NCBI RefSeq assembly: GCF_019925205.1
Contig: NC_083560.1
Span: 59,132,270 to 59,196,269, forward strand
Length of the DNA: 64,000 bases
Reading direction: 5' to 3'
Source: Metopolophium dirhodum
Taxonomy: Eukaryota > Arthropoda > Insecta > Hemiptera > Aphididae
In this document: in pieces, positions 25,790 to 37,529 of the stretch
How positions within the stretch are numbered: position 1 is the stretch's first letter
Layout of the letters: each line of letters starts with the position of its first letter
The notes under the pieces: model-generated
What the model was told of the DNA's origin: nothing
The model's database searches: none
Seen by the model: the letters and a program-made list of their open reading frames with translations, nothing else
Translations under genes and position numbers: made by a program

Positions 25790-26745
25790 CACCACTGACC
25801 TGACTCATAATAATATACAATATAAATACACTGTTATTTGTTATAGACGTTTGAAGGTACTGCCTAATTACTGGTAGTGCGGAACGCATGGCGTTCCGTT
25901 TTCCCCGTCGGATTTAGAAAGAAATTAAATTTCATCAAGCGGAATAACGAACAATGCTATATGATGTAGACGTCCAGACGTTTCCGATAACGACGATATA
26001 ATATCATAATATCGTGTTGAAAACTGGAGTTTTTTTCGTGTATTTTGGACGAATAAGTAGAAGAAAAATAAACGAACTTCCAGAAGTCTAATTTTGATTT
26101 TAAAATAATAACTGTTCTCGTTAGTTTCATGTCTGTAGGAAATTATTATTTTATTTTATTTTTTTTAGTAACTTGCACCACTGTAAAGTCAAATTTTAAA
26201 AAAGAAAAGAAAATTAATTTGGTAATATATTGAATAAACAATAGGTACTTACAACAAATCAATAATATCTGCGTATTTAACTATAAAACCATTTTTTTAT
26301 ATGACATGGTCTAAACCGTTTGTACACTGCTTGGAGGCCATGCAGCATCGTTTAAACCAAAATCAAATATTTACAAAATATACCCGAAATGGGAGCCTGA
26401 ACCATAGTCGGAAATGGGATAAACACCCTCAAATATTGTTATAGTCCCCCCCCCCCAAAAAAAAAAATGTTGTTTGTAATTCTTTATTCATTATATTATT
26501 TGTACTATATTAGGTATTTTTTTTTTTTAGTAAACTTAGCGCCTTCCTTACACCCCCAGAAATTCAACGGATTTCTGACTATAGCTTGAACCCACTGTAC
26601 TTAGCGCGAGCTACTGTATGCAAGTCCAGAGCTTCCATTGATAGGTAATTTTACTACAAAACCTAGAAAATAGAATAAAGAATTCAAACACGTTTTCGAA
26701 ATTGAAATTGGGCTTTCGTTAATGGGTAAATTTTTCTCAGTAAAG
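25790..26745. other. No recognisable gene
   Basis: Contains a C-run followed by an A-run at about 26449-26467 and otherwise A+T-rich sequence. 25880-25990 is slightly CpG-enriched. Confidence 0.5.
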
Positions 26746-26747
26746 CA

Positions 26748-27312
26748 CGATTGGTGTATACCTTTTTAGAGTCATGGTTGAGCATAGAATATTTTATGCG
26801 ACGTTGCCGAAATGTTGTAATTTATTATTTTCAGTTTTCAAGTATTATTATTTATTACACCAATCATTATGATACCAAACTTAAAAGAACCGCAAACCGT
26901 GAGCTGAGCCCAGCTTTATCGACAATGTTATCGATTAATAAATTAGTTCTGGAGCAATAAATATTAGTTTTATTCTGAATATACTACAACGTTTTAAACA
27001 TTTAGCATTGGTGGAAAATATAAGATAATCAAGATAGGATTCCAAAATTATTATAATATCATTAAACAGATTTATGAAATATGACTATTATTTACTACGA
27101 AATCGTGTTATTTTTTTAATTCATACTATATTTTGAATTATTATAAATAAATACTGTTTGTGTAAGGTAGGTAGTTCGCCAATTGAAAATGGCAACGTTG
27201 CAGAGTTTTTTATGCTCAATCGTGTAGGTTTTCTTTTGTATTTCTATATCATTTAATAGGCCGAATAATTTGCTCAATCGTATCGCTAAAAAGGTGTCTT
27301 ATGCTCAATCGT
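26748..27312. mobile_element. TIR element with TTATGCTCAATCG arms
   Basis: The left arm ACGATTGGTGTATACCTTTT then TTGAGCATAGAATATTTTAT then CGACGTTGCC pairs with the right arm (GGCAACGTTGCAGAG, TTATGCTCAATCGT, twice). The right arm carries the TATGCTCAATCG unit in duplicate. A related right arm without its partner is at 36425-36575. The 69-codon frame inside is chance. Confidence 0.6.
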
Positions 27313-27528
27313 ATCGTAGCCATTTTTCTTCAGCTTTTTGAGACTTTCACAGTCACTCTAAGAGTTGAAACTTTTTCGCTAGCGAAATATATAGCGACGT
27401 GTGTGACTATGTGCACCTAAATGTAAAAAAGTTTCAGATTTCCAAGAAACGTATAATATAGCTGGGTGATAAGAAATATGGCCAGTGGCTTACACGTGGG
27501 ATGGTGAGTTGGGGTTGGGTGTTCAAAC

Positions 27529-28112
27529 GGGCATAACCGTTTTCCTCCAAAATAACCCTCGCCCGTTATCATCATGACCGTTTTCCACCAAAAGTTATAT
27601 TCCGATTTCCACCAAAAAAAAAAAATTAATAAATTATTTAAGATATTTTTTGAGAACCCCTAATATCAGTTATATCTCGCGTTATTGTTATTATATAAAT
27701 AATTTTAGACAAATAAGAAATTAAGAATAGCTACATTAAAAACACGTTCATGGCATTAAACTAAGTAAGTTCGAGTTTGTCAAACAAATCTCTTTTTCAT
27801 ATAATATTATAAATATTGAATGCATTAAAATATGTAATGTATTATTTGGACGAGAAACTTGTCAGGTTTCTAATTATTAATATTTTTATTTTGCTGTGTT
27901 ACCTATACTATTCGTTTAATTTTAATTGTATTTAATATTTTAATAAGATCATCTGTTGTCTGTGATACAAGGTGAGGTGCGTAAATTGTAATCATTACTA
28001 TTTTATGGAATTAGGTTTAGGGGCTCCCAAAAATAATTTGTTAATTTTTTTTTGGCGGAAAACGTTATAGTGAAATAAACGAGGGTCATTTTGGCGGAAA
28101 ACGGAAACCCCC
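27529..28112. mobile_element. TIR element with perfect 8-bp TSD
   Basis: The left arm GGGCATAACCGTTTTCCTCC and the reversed right arm GGGGGTTTCCGTTTTCCGCC continue as CAAAAT(A/G)ACCCTCG. The inverted similarity runs for about 110 bp, including an A-run and AATTAATAAATTATT. The octamer GTTCAAAC is directly repeated at 27521-27528 and 28113-28120. 584 bp, non-coding. An 8-bp duplication suggests hAT or a superfamily with the same duplication length; the tips are not typical. Confidence 0.75.
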
Positions 28113-28540
28113 GTTCAAACTATCTTTGGTCACTCTAAGTATATAGATTGTTTATGTACAAGAATCAATACAATTAAAAAAATATTTTGATATATAATTT
28201 TTTAATCTAACCCTTCTCATTGAAAATATCTGTGTATGCCACTGATTAGAGCTAATGATAGCATTGTCTTATTAACAATAATCACAGGTTAATAATATGG
28301 ATTAATATGGACTATATGGTGTATGAATAATGACCAGATGAAAAATATAATATTATACAATAAATATACTTTCCTAATTCATGGGGAAAAAGGCGGGAAA
28401 TATTTTCCGTTATTAAATAGGAATATGTTCATTGTTCAAATAGAATGGCAAAGAACAACTAATAAAATATTATTCACTATGTCATCGTGATTCAGTCTGA
28501 GTACGTTTTATTTGTTTTTCAAAATAACTCGTTATTTTTT

Positions 28541-28800
28541 AGATTCTGAGCAAAGCAATGAACTTATATTGATTTTACTACGACATGTGTATTATTTATT
28601 TTTATTTTTGTGTCTGCATACTCGATAAATAGTAGAAAAATGCTTTGTTTTTTTACTTGAGTGATGTTTTCTTTAAACTGGATCTATTTAGTACTCCTGA
28701 GAGGTAAAAATTAAAAATCCTCAATACCTATTCTTAAAAATAGGGAAAAACAAAAAAAAAATAAAGTGGGCAAGTTTTTTTTTGTAGTTAGATATGGATA
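28541..28800 (+). repeat. GATTCTGAGC-family copy
   Basis: Starts AGATTCTGAGCAAAGCAATG and follows the same word order as 11651 and 32495, ending in the GGGAAAAACAAAAAAAAAAT block. The right boundary is unclear. Confidence 0.55.
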
Positions 28801-29664
28801 GAAAATGTCCACTCAGTCAAAAAGCTAGAACATGTAATACAAGGCGGTTCGTGTGTTTATTTAACGCTATTTAAAAGTATAAAAATCTTCATTACAATTT
28901 TTTATAAGTATTTTATGTTCGAATTTTGACATAATTTTAATAGAACTCGGGTGAGTTTATATATTTCCTTCAGAGTTCAGATATATGTAACCATAATTTT
29001 TACCGGGAGAGTTGACACATTTTCATTATAGGTAAACATAATTTTAACCCGACAGAGAGTTAACTAGTTTTAAAAATCGGTAGAGTTTACCATAGCCCTT
29101 AAATTTTTTGTTTCGTTGAAATTATGTAGATAAATGTAAATTTTTTTTGCATTGTTGTTCTATAAATTATTTTATAGAACATATATTATCTACTTATTAT
29201 TTAAATGTCACGATATTTAGTGTGTTTTAGTGCCAAAATGATAGATGTTTTTAATCAATTATTATAGTCCGGTATAAAGTGTAATTATGTACATGAATAA
29301 TATTGTACCTATTTCCTGTCATGTCCTATACAATGTAATTTGCGTGGTGGTGGTAATAAATCTGTCGGTAAACTGTTTTACTGGTAAGATGTAATAATTG
29401 CATAAAGCGTAGTGGTTTGCGGGAACACACGCATAGTGCATACTAATCATCCGTTACTATATAGGTGTATTTACACAGCGTGGCTACGTACGTTACAACA
29501 GCATTTTTCGCGATTTTCTATGTAGAATTTTTTTGTTTTGTCAAAACATCAAACCTTACGTCTGGTTGTAAATATTTTAGTCCCGAAAACAATTTTAGGT
29601 GGTTTGGTAAAATGTGAAATTATCAATAATTTGTACTACAAAATTCGTAGTGTCCCAACGGTTG

Positions 29665-30180
29665 TAACAATAAAACGCCCGTCTTACTATTTTTACATGC
29701 AAAAAACGCAACACGATTACGGCCCATGAAATATAGGCGTTGTCCTTTTAACAATTATTTTACAATTAACTATTTAAAAATATCGTCGGACTTTGCTAAC
29801 TCAAAGTTAAAGTTAAAAGTTCGAGGTATTTTATAGTTAAACATTTTCGAGTTCACCAAGTTCGACTGTATTGATACATGATGGCATTGTAAACATAGTT
29901 TGTCATATTTTGTTTGAACAAATATATTATTATTAAAAAAAAATAATGTAATTTGTAGTGTGTTAATAGTTTTAAATAGTGTATCCTAATAATAACTATT
30001 ATAATGTCTTAATATAAAACAATTATCAACCAAGCCAACAATTTGATTTTGTTTTTAGTCTTAAGCCTGTAAAATCGGAAAGGATAATTTTTAAAAGGAA
30101 AACACCTATAGGTATTCCATGAAATGCAATCGTGCTGCGTTTTTTTTGCTGGTAAAAAGGTAAAACGGGCGTAATTGTGC
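29665..30180. repeat. Inverted-repeat element, arms of about 85 bp
   Basis: 29669-29755 (ACGCCCGTCTTACTATTTTT, GCAAAAAACGCAACACGATT, CATGAAATATAGG) pairs with 30088-30175 (reversed: TACGCCCGTTTTACCTTTTT, AAAACGCAGCACGATTGC, CATGGAATACC). The arms face each other around 330 bp of A+T-rich sequence. No coding frame is convincing. Target duplication was not found. Confidence 0.6.
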
Positions 30181-30189
30181 TAATTTTTA

Positions 30190-32490
30190 GAGCGCAATCC
30201 TGTTGTGCTTTTTGCCATGTGCGTTTCGTAATTATTTCTTCACTGGACGTACCAGCCTTAGCGTAGGTAGTATAACTACGCTAAAATAATCGTATATGTT
30301 ATTTTATTATAGTGAAGGGGATCGTTTTCCTTTTAAAATGTATGACAAGTACATAAATGCCATGCGTAGTGCTAATATTGCAGTAGGTAGGTGGGTACTT
30401 AAAAAAATAAATATAAATAATAATTGTTTGAAATATTTTTCTAATTATAATTCAAGTACTATATTGAGTATTTAAACATATTCAATTTCATATTGTTTTT
30501 TATACTGCATTTGTTAGCATATTTCTAAGTTAAATAATATGTGTATTTCATTATAATATACCTACCTATTATATTATTACACTGAATATTTGTATAAAAC
30601 AGGTGCAATATTGACTGATTAATAAAACCGCATAAATTGAATATCGCAAGTAAGCAAGAAGTATGACGTAAGTAAAAAAGTACCTATTAGTATAAGTAAG
30701 TTAGTAAGTAAATTAATAAGCTACATTAATTATTTCGAATAGGCACATGAACTGAAAAAAAAAAATACAATATACTCAAATATTTTGTAAACGTTCGTGT
30801 ACAATAGTATACGTGTTGTAACGTAAATAGTAATAGATACTGATAAATTTCCTTCAAATCTGAAGCAAAAAATACAATTAATAAAATGTCTAAAATAGTA
30901 AACAGTAGATATACATATTAGTAGGTACTTACTTAGATAGTTAAATATGGTATTATAATACTAACATTTTATTTTACACATTTTATTTATTTTATATCAT
31001 GTCGACATAGTTAAAAAAATATTAAATTCTCAACAATTTCGATCAAATGCATCGTCTACAGGCTACAATGAACATTTTTTTTTTAAATATCAATACATAA
31101 TATCGAATTTGGAAAAAGTAGTTTTATAAGAAATGCTAGTCAAACTAGTTTATAATAAAAATCCGAGCTCATTGATTCATAGAAAACGCAGTTCTTTTAA
31201 AATCTAAAATGGGAAAAGTTTCAAAATTAGATTTTGAATAACTGTTTAAATAGTTTCTTACATACATTTATAATATACGAAGATAAAACGGTCAATAAAT
31301 TTAAGTTGCCTATATATTTTACTGATAAAAATAATACCTGTTATTGGGTTAGCGGCGTACTACTTTCACAAAAATAAAAAAATGGTCACATATTTTGTAC
31401 TCAAGAGTAAAATATGTTATATTCACCCTGGTAATCTATATTGATGCCCCCCCCCCCCACCATTAAATGTCCTGCATGCTCACTGATAAATATTGCATTG
31501 CAAATCGTTCAAACCAGTTCTTTTATAGAGATCGTAAAATAATAAATTTAAAGCCAATAAAATATAAATAAGTTAATGAAAGAGTTGTAAAAATTTTCTT
31601 ATTTGAATAATAAAATAGGTACCTAAAGTCGATCCTAACTCCTTCAGCTATAATTATTATTATTTATTTCAAAAGTTAAATATAAAATATAATAATATGC
31701 ACTTTGATGGCACATTTATTGAGTTGAATATTATTGCTGATATAAATAGCCTATAATATATTATAATACATAATAATATTATATTATATTTTTATATATG
31801 TATTTATATCTGATAATGTTTGGATAAGAAAAATAAATCTGTTAATGTTTTCCATACAACGTTTTACGTTACCTACGACACTTGTAATGTGTTATAATAT
31901 ATTTTAATTTATAATGATATAATCTATGGTTAATACGTACGAACAAAAACCGGTAGCGAGTAGCGACTAATTCAGACCGGATGTAATCAAAAGCGATTAA
32001 TTGGCCTTGGATCAATCACATAATTATTACACTTTCAATTGCCGTGTGGTGAATATTATACTCGATGAATTCAAATTAGCTATTTATTTATAACTCTTCA
32101 CTAATTTGTTTGACAAATAAACTTAGAGTAGGTACCAAAAAATACAAAGAAGAATGCTCATTGTTGTACCTAATCAGTTATTTTATCGTATGCAATAATT
32201 TCGCTGTTGCAAAAAAACCGAAATCCTGTTACTTTTATTGTGAGGACTTTTATTATAATATATTTTGTATTATTATGAACGAGAAGAAAAAATACGCAGA
32301 TAGATGACAAATCCTGGTTATATAAGCTTTGTTGGACCGTGTTGGATTTAAAAAAAACTGACCTCCTCGTGACATAATAACAGACACAATAGTATGTATA
32401 GATACATAGTCGCAAACGCCACTCCTATAGGTCACATACCTATACTCACTTATTATATTATATTGGAGTAATGCCAAACTTGTCTACTCT
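30190..32490. other. No recognisable gene
   Basis: Holds degenerate GTAAGTAA-type simple repeats at about 30645-30720 and a 12-C run at 31447-31458. The overlapping small frames at 32110-32477 lie on both strands and cancel each other as evidence. Confidence 0.55.
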
Positions 32491-32494
32491 TATT

Positions 32495-34010
32495 AGATTC
32501 TGTGCGGAGCGGTGATTGTATAGTGATGAGTTTTATTTTTTATTTTCGCCGTCACCTGTATAGGAGTGTAAAAATACTTTAAACTTCCACTTTGAGTTTG
32601 GTTTCCGGAAGAAAATTGGATCTAGTAGATTATTTAGGGGTGGTGGAGGCCGAGAACAGTGATCAAAAAGGAAAAAATGCAAAGTACTTTTCAAAACAAC
32701 TACAAGGAAAAACAAAAAAAAAAAAAATTAAAGAAAAGCGAGATGTATTATTTTTTTTAAGGCTTAAAATACATAGTTTATTAGCCTACGATTATTTATA
32801 AAATTTAAGGTTACATTTCAGCTTTTAACATTTTTTTTTAACATTTTACTTAATTATGATAATGTGGTATCGTTGATTCGTTCGGATGAATGGTGTTTAT
32901 ATTTGAAAAGCGGCTTATGAAAATAGTTTTTGACAAAATGGGTTATGGCTTTTTGTCGTACCTACCTAATTCAAAAGCTTAATTTATAAACAATTAAAAT
33001 TGTAGAATATGTTTTCGATAAAATATGTTTGAATATATTTATGCTCAGTCAAATAGCTTGAAAAATATAAATAAAATACAAAATACAAAATACAAAGATA
33101 CTATTCTTATACACGTTTGAAGTTCAAATGCTTACAAAATTTGTCAAAATCATCAAAATATGCGAATTGTTTTATAGTTAAAAATGTATATAATTTTCAA
33201 TTTTAATAGCTAAAGCTTGAAAATGTAATACAATGTTCTTCGTAAGTTTTTCTTATATAATAATATTATATTCTTATATTATCCACTAAATAATATGAAA
33301 GTATAAACAGGGAGGTTCTCAATTGAAAAACAGAAGTTTATATCCCCATAACTTATACTCTTGATGTACCATTTTACCTAATTAAAAATTTGAATGAGTA
33401 GTTTCTTAGTAATTGAAATGTTTAAGAATAATAATTTTTAAAAATGGTTTTTCATAAATATAAAATAGGATCTAAAATGTATTATACTTCAGCTATTTTT
33501 AAAAATTATTAATTTTAATGACTACAATTTTCAAATCACCATAGCCCCCATATCCTATCAACCCATTACCATGAGACCTTTTATCCTTAAAACACAAAGC
33601 TGAATAACTCAAAAACCACTCGAATCTATCAATTTTGATTCTGATACGTCAAAAATGTCAGAAAAACCATAAACTGTATAATGTACAGTTGAAAAGGGGT
33701 GCTCTCATTTGAAAAACAAAAGTTTGTATCTTCACAGGACACTACAAAAATTCTCAAGAATTTAAAAATATGGTCTTTGAGTATATTTAAAAATTCCAGA
33801 AATCAAATTTTGAATAGCTGCGTTAAAGAAAAAAACGGGTGATCAAGCTTGGCGAATCACTCTGTATAATATTCGATTTATTTTTCAAAAATTAGTTTTA
33901 AACTATGGTAACTATTATTGTTTTGAAAAATAAAATAGTCACACATCAATATAACACATATAAGTTCAATACCTTAGGAATATAATACTAATACACTCCG
34001 CTCAGAATCG
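32495..34010 (+). repeat. GATTCTGAGC-family, long copy with opposed ends
   Basis: Begins AGATTCTGTGCGGAGCGGTG; its right side reads ACACTCCGCTCAGAATCGTT, the inverted form of the same word. The interior follows the family order to about 32760 and is then mostly A+T-rich, with a nested long-TIR MITE remnant at 33300-33865. At about 1.5 kb it is the longest family member here. The 34010-34130 flank (GATTTATCATTGA, CACATCCAT, GAGCACTC) is shared with 41550-41670, so the true repeat may extend beyond the inverted word. Confidence 0.55.
33300..33865. mobile_element. Long-TIR MITE family, rearranged copy 2
   Basis: The right arm is intact: ATTTGAAAAACAAAAGTTTG, TTCACAGGACAC, and the tip ATCACTCTGTATA. 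A second copy of the right-arm text (TTGAAAAACAGAAGTTTATA) sits at 33320, where the centre should be, and the left arm is missing. This looks like an internal rearrangement. Confidence 0.5.
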
Positions 34011-34415
34011 TTTTTAGTATCCAATATTATGATTTATCATTGAAGGAAAATTGATCACATCCATTACCTACTCAATGATGACGAGGAGCACTCGATACAG
34101 CAGAGTGACTTCCTAGGTTTTTCTCCTTCGGGTTCTTTTTAATGTGGGTACTTAGTACTTACACAAAACTTTTAACGACTATTTGTATATTGTATAAACA
34201 TTATACGCGCTCAGGTACATTTAAATAATAAATTTCACGTCTCCTCTCGAAAGTACCCATATTATAATATATTATCATTAAGCATTTTAAATTCTGTTGA
34301 CTTATTTGAATGCGTATAAATAGTAATCACGCGTAGGTACGTTTAATGTACCTATATATTATTATATCTGTGGTTACCGGTTGCGTATTATGTACTCGCA
34401 TGACTATACATAAAT

Positions 34416-34416
<1 letters not shown>

Positions 34417-34468
<52 letters not shown>
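34417..34468. repeat. (CA)26 microsatellite
   Basis: Uninterrupted CA dinucleotides over 52 bp. Confidence 0.95.
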
Positions 34469-34470
<2 letters not shown>

Positions 34471-34479
34471 TCTAAATTC

Positions 34480-35545
34480 ACGTGAACGGAACTTAAACTC
34501 TGTGGCTTTTTGTGTCCATTAATTATATGATACTTTATACGCTCTCCGAAGGATCTCGTCAGTATAGGTAGGTATATAATACTACCTATAATATTATAAT
34601 CCTATCGTCCCTATTAAAACGTAATGGATACAATGGATGTTACGCACATTTCTAAAAGAACCGTCACATTCTATTTGTACACGATAAGTGTTATTTTAAT
34701 TTCGCTCCGAACGTTGTCAGTTTTATTTATTTCGTTTAGCGTGTGTTAAATATTGTTTCGTATTTTCGTTACGATCTACGCGCATAATATTATGGTAGGT
34801 ATTTAATAATAATATAATTCATAAATACATGGTAGGTAGGTATATGTTGTAAGATACGCGTTGTAAAAATTATTTATGTGTTTTTAAAATGCAAAACGCA
34901 TTTAATAATTGTTTAGTTTGTTTGGTAAACTTTACGATCAGCCATATTGTTATTTGCTGGCTAGTGAAACAAAAACATATTTGGCGATAAGCCTACAACA
35001 TCATCTTTAAACGTCCTTGGCAGTAGATCAAAAGTTCGAAAACTGGAATGAAATGTTTGGGTGTAGGTATTCTGATGTCCGGGAATGTGTTAAGTTTATT
35101 ACCTATATATATTATACTTTTACGATCGACTAAATTAAACTAATATTTTATAAACCCGAGGCAAAATTAGATGTTATTATTTGTTTGAAATTACATGTGT
35201 ATTTGTTTTCTACTTGACAATATATTATACGATTTATGTGGTTTGACGTGACTCGACATTTACAGAACAAGACGCAATAATGGTTTGATATGCAATCGCA
35301 ACATCATATTATGTTAAAATATTAATTGTGATTGTGTCATGTACGTAATGTTATTTCAACACAATGATATGATTTAGGAATGGTATTATACAAGAATAGT
35401 ATCTTCTTGAACTTGTATTTATTGGGATTTTATATTTTATCGTACAATGTAGGATGGTATAAAATACTAAAATAAATTTCGAAAGACATGATGCCAGCTG
35501 TTTGGAATCGTATCAATTAGGACATTATTACTCGGGTATCAAAAA
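34480..35545. other. No recognisable gene
   Basis: A+T-rich, with a slightly CpG-enriched patch at 34680-34790. No frame has protein character. Confidence 0.5.
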
Positions 35546-35548
35546 TTC

Positions 35549-35695
35549 GGGGACGATATTATGATATTAATTAACGGGATGGATATTGTTCGGACAGTAT
35601 ATTGTTATGAGACACTGTATTTTTCGGGACTCATAACAAAAATGTATCTTACATAATATGTTATCGAAAAATACGGTCCTGTGTAATATCGTCCC
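35549..35695. repeat. Small inverted-repeat element
   Basis: GGGGACGATATTATG and, reversed, GGGACGATATTACAC bound 147 bp. An inner inverted pair (CTGTATTTTTCGGGA and CGAAAAATACGGTCC) strengthens the fold. It could be a tiny MITE; no duplication is obvious. Confidence 0.45.
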
Positions 35696-36424
35696 AAATC
35701 AATAATTATATACACATCGTGTAAAATAAGATTTTATTTAATAACGGCCAATATTTTTGCAGTCCTGAGTAATATTACACTAATTAATACTGTACCTGAC
35801 TGATAGTACCTATAGGTATTCCGGAAAATCATTTTATTGATCTATAATATCATCCTATTGTGTTTGTGATTCCTGTAAATATCACTCCAATAAAATACTA
35901 TTCCTCTACACTATAGTACCCTTCCTAAATTATGTAACATTCTTTAGAAATATTGTCTCTCTTTAACTTATAATTCTATAAACATAATATATATATTTCC
36001 CGAAAAATACTGATCCCGGTAATTTATTATTTTCATGGTTTATATGTAGCCCCCCCTCCCACCAATGTTGGATAGTTCTATCCGTGATACTGACCGTTAT
36101 ATACGCGACGAACTCACATTTGGCACCGGTTAAACATTGACAATTGGCACTCAAGTTGTTAAGATAAGTAACTCCGTAAGTAATTTCCAAATTATTGTAG
36201 AAATAAGTCTAAGCCGTGAGTGTTCGATCACCAATTATGGTAACTTAACGATAGTCAGTAATATAGCATGATTATTATTATTAACAGGTCATCAATACGA
36301 CAATAAGTCGCATTATTATATGACCATGAATCGTGATAATTTTTAAACATCTATACTGCTTGTATTATTGTAATATTTGTATTATTTAAATTAATAATTT
36401 TTGTAGAATATAATATTTCAGAAC

Positions 36425-36575
36425 TGTTTGGCATGGCAAATGGCAACAACGCAGAATGTTTTATGCTCAGCCGAGAAGGTTTTCTTTTGTATTGCTGTAT
36501 CCTTTGATTCGCCGACAAATTTGTTCAATCGTGTCGTAAAAAAGATGCTTTATGCTCAATCGTGTGATAACCGTT
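36425..36575. mobile_element. Right-arm fragment related to 26748-27312
   Basis: GGCAACAACGCAGAATG, TTTATGCTCAGCCGAGAAGG, TTTTCTTTTGTAT and TTATGCTCAATCGTG occur in the same order as at 27190-27312. The partner arm is absent. Confidence 0.55.
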
Positions 36576-36910
36576 TGATATGATATTTTACCCCTTTGGT
36601 TGTTAAAATCACAAAACTTTACTATTATAGTTTTTTAATTAAATAAATAAGCGCATTCAAGGTTTAACTTAAAACCGTCTTAAGGACGCAATAAAATGTT
36701 TTTTCAGTTATATTTTAATTTTTTATCATCGCAGACGATCGATTTTTAAATAAAACAATAGTACTGTGACGAACCCATTATGTGATCAAGCATAATAATC
36801 GTACAATTTATTGACCATTATCTAGCATTTGCGTTTACATTGCAAACAATTCAAACTAATAATATTATTATATACTTAGATATGATTATATAGATAAATC
36901 AAGTCTGCAC

Positions 36911-36942
36911 TCGCCGCCGCTGCCGCCGCCGCCTCTGCTCCC
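36911..36942. repeat. GCC-rich simple repeat
   Basis: CGCCGCCGCTGCCGCCGCC followed by GCCTCTGCTCCCC stands out in the A+T-rich surroundings. On the minus strand GTAAGT follows shortly after (about 36950), so an untranslated exon is conceivable but unsupported. Confidence 0.5.
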
Positions 36943-37343
36943 CATTTCACTTACGGCATGTGGATCATCAGCACGGGTGAAAGTTGTGATTTATGTAGGT
37001 ACTTACCTATAAAATGTATAATATTATGACGTGCTTGATCGTATTTTTAGCTGCAGAAATTGTTTACGATAACATTCGAGGGATTAGCTCTGCAGACCCA
37101 GTCGTGTAGGTACGATGATTTAATAAACGGCGCAACCCTACCCACGTATCGTAACAATCGAATAGCGCAGAATGCAGGACGAGCTATAATAGTATTAGTG
37201 CGAGGACGACTTAAATATTTTGTAGGTCATATTAAATCCAGTTAGTAAAATAAAAAATATATTATGTTCATTTAATGTTTGTTCTTTGATAAAATGTATT
37301 GGGTGCATGCACGTAGTACCTACGAACATGATTTTGTTGTGCG

Positions 37344-37526
37344 CAGTGGCGGATTTTCAACATTATTCCTGGGGGGGGGGGGGGGGTGTCCTGAAAAATA
37401 TTATGTATTTCAAAGGTAAATATTATTTTTATTCTCATTAAAAACTGTTAAACATATCCCGGTCTGGGGTGGGGGGGTCTAGTACCATTGACACCCCCCC
37501 CCCCCCCCCCCGTAAATCCACCACTG
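37344..37526. mobile_element. CAGTGGCGG-ended MITE with opposing G and C runs
   Basis: The left tip CAGTGGCGGATTTTCAAC and the reversed right tip CAGTGGTGGATTTACGG form TIRs. A 16-G run follows the left tip and an 18-C run precedes the right one, so the arms can pair through the homopolymers. The tip is hAT-like. The flanking octamers do not match, so age or another superfamily is possible. Confidence 0.65.
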
Positions 37527-37529
37527 ACG

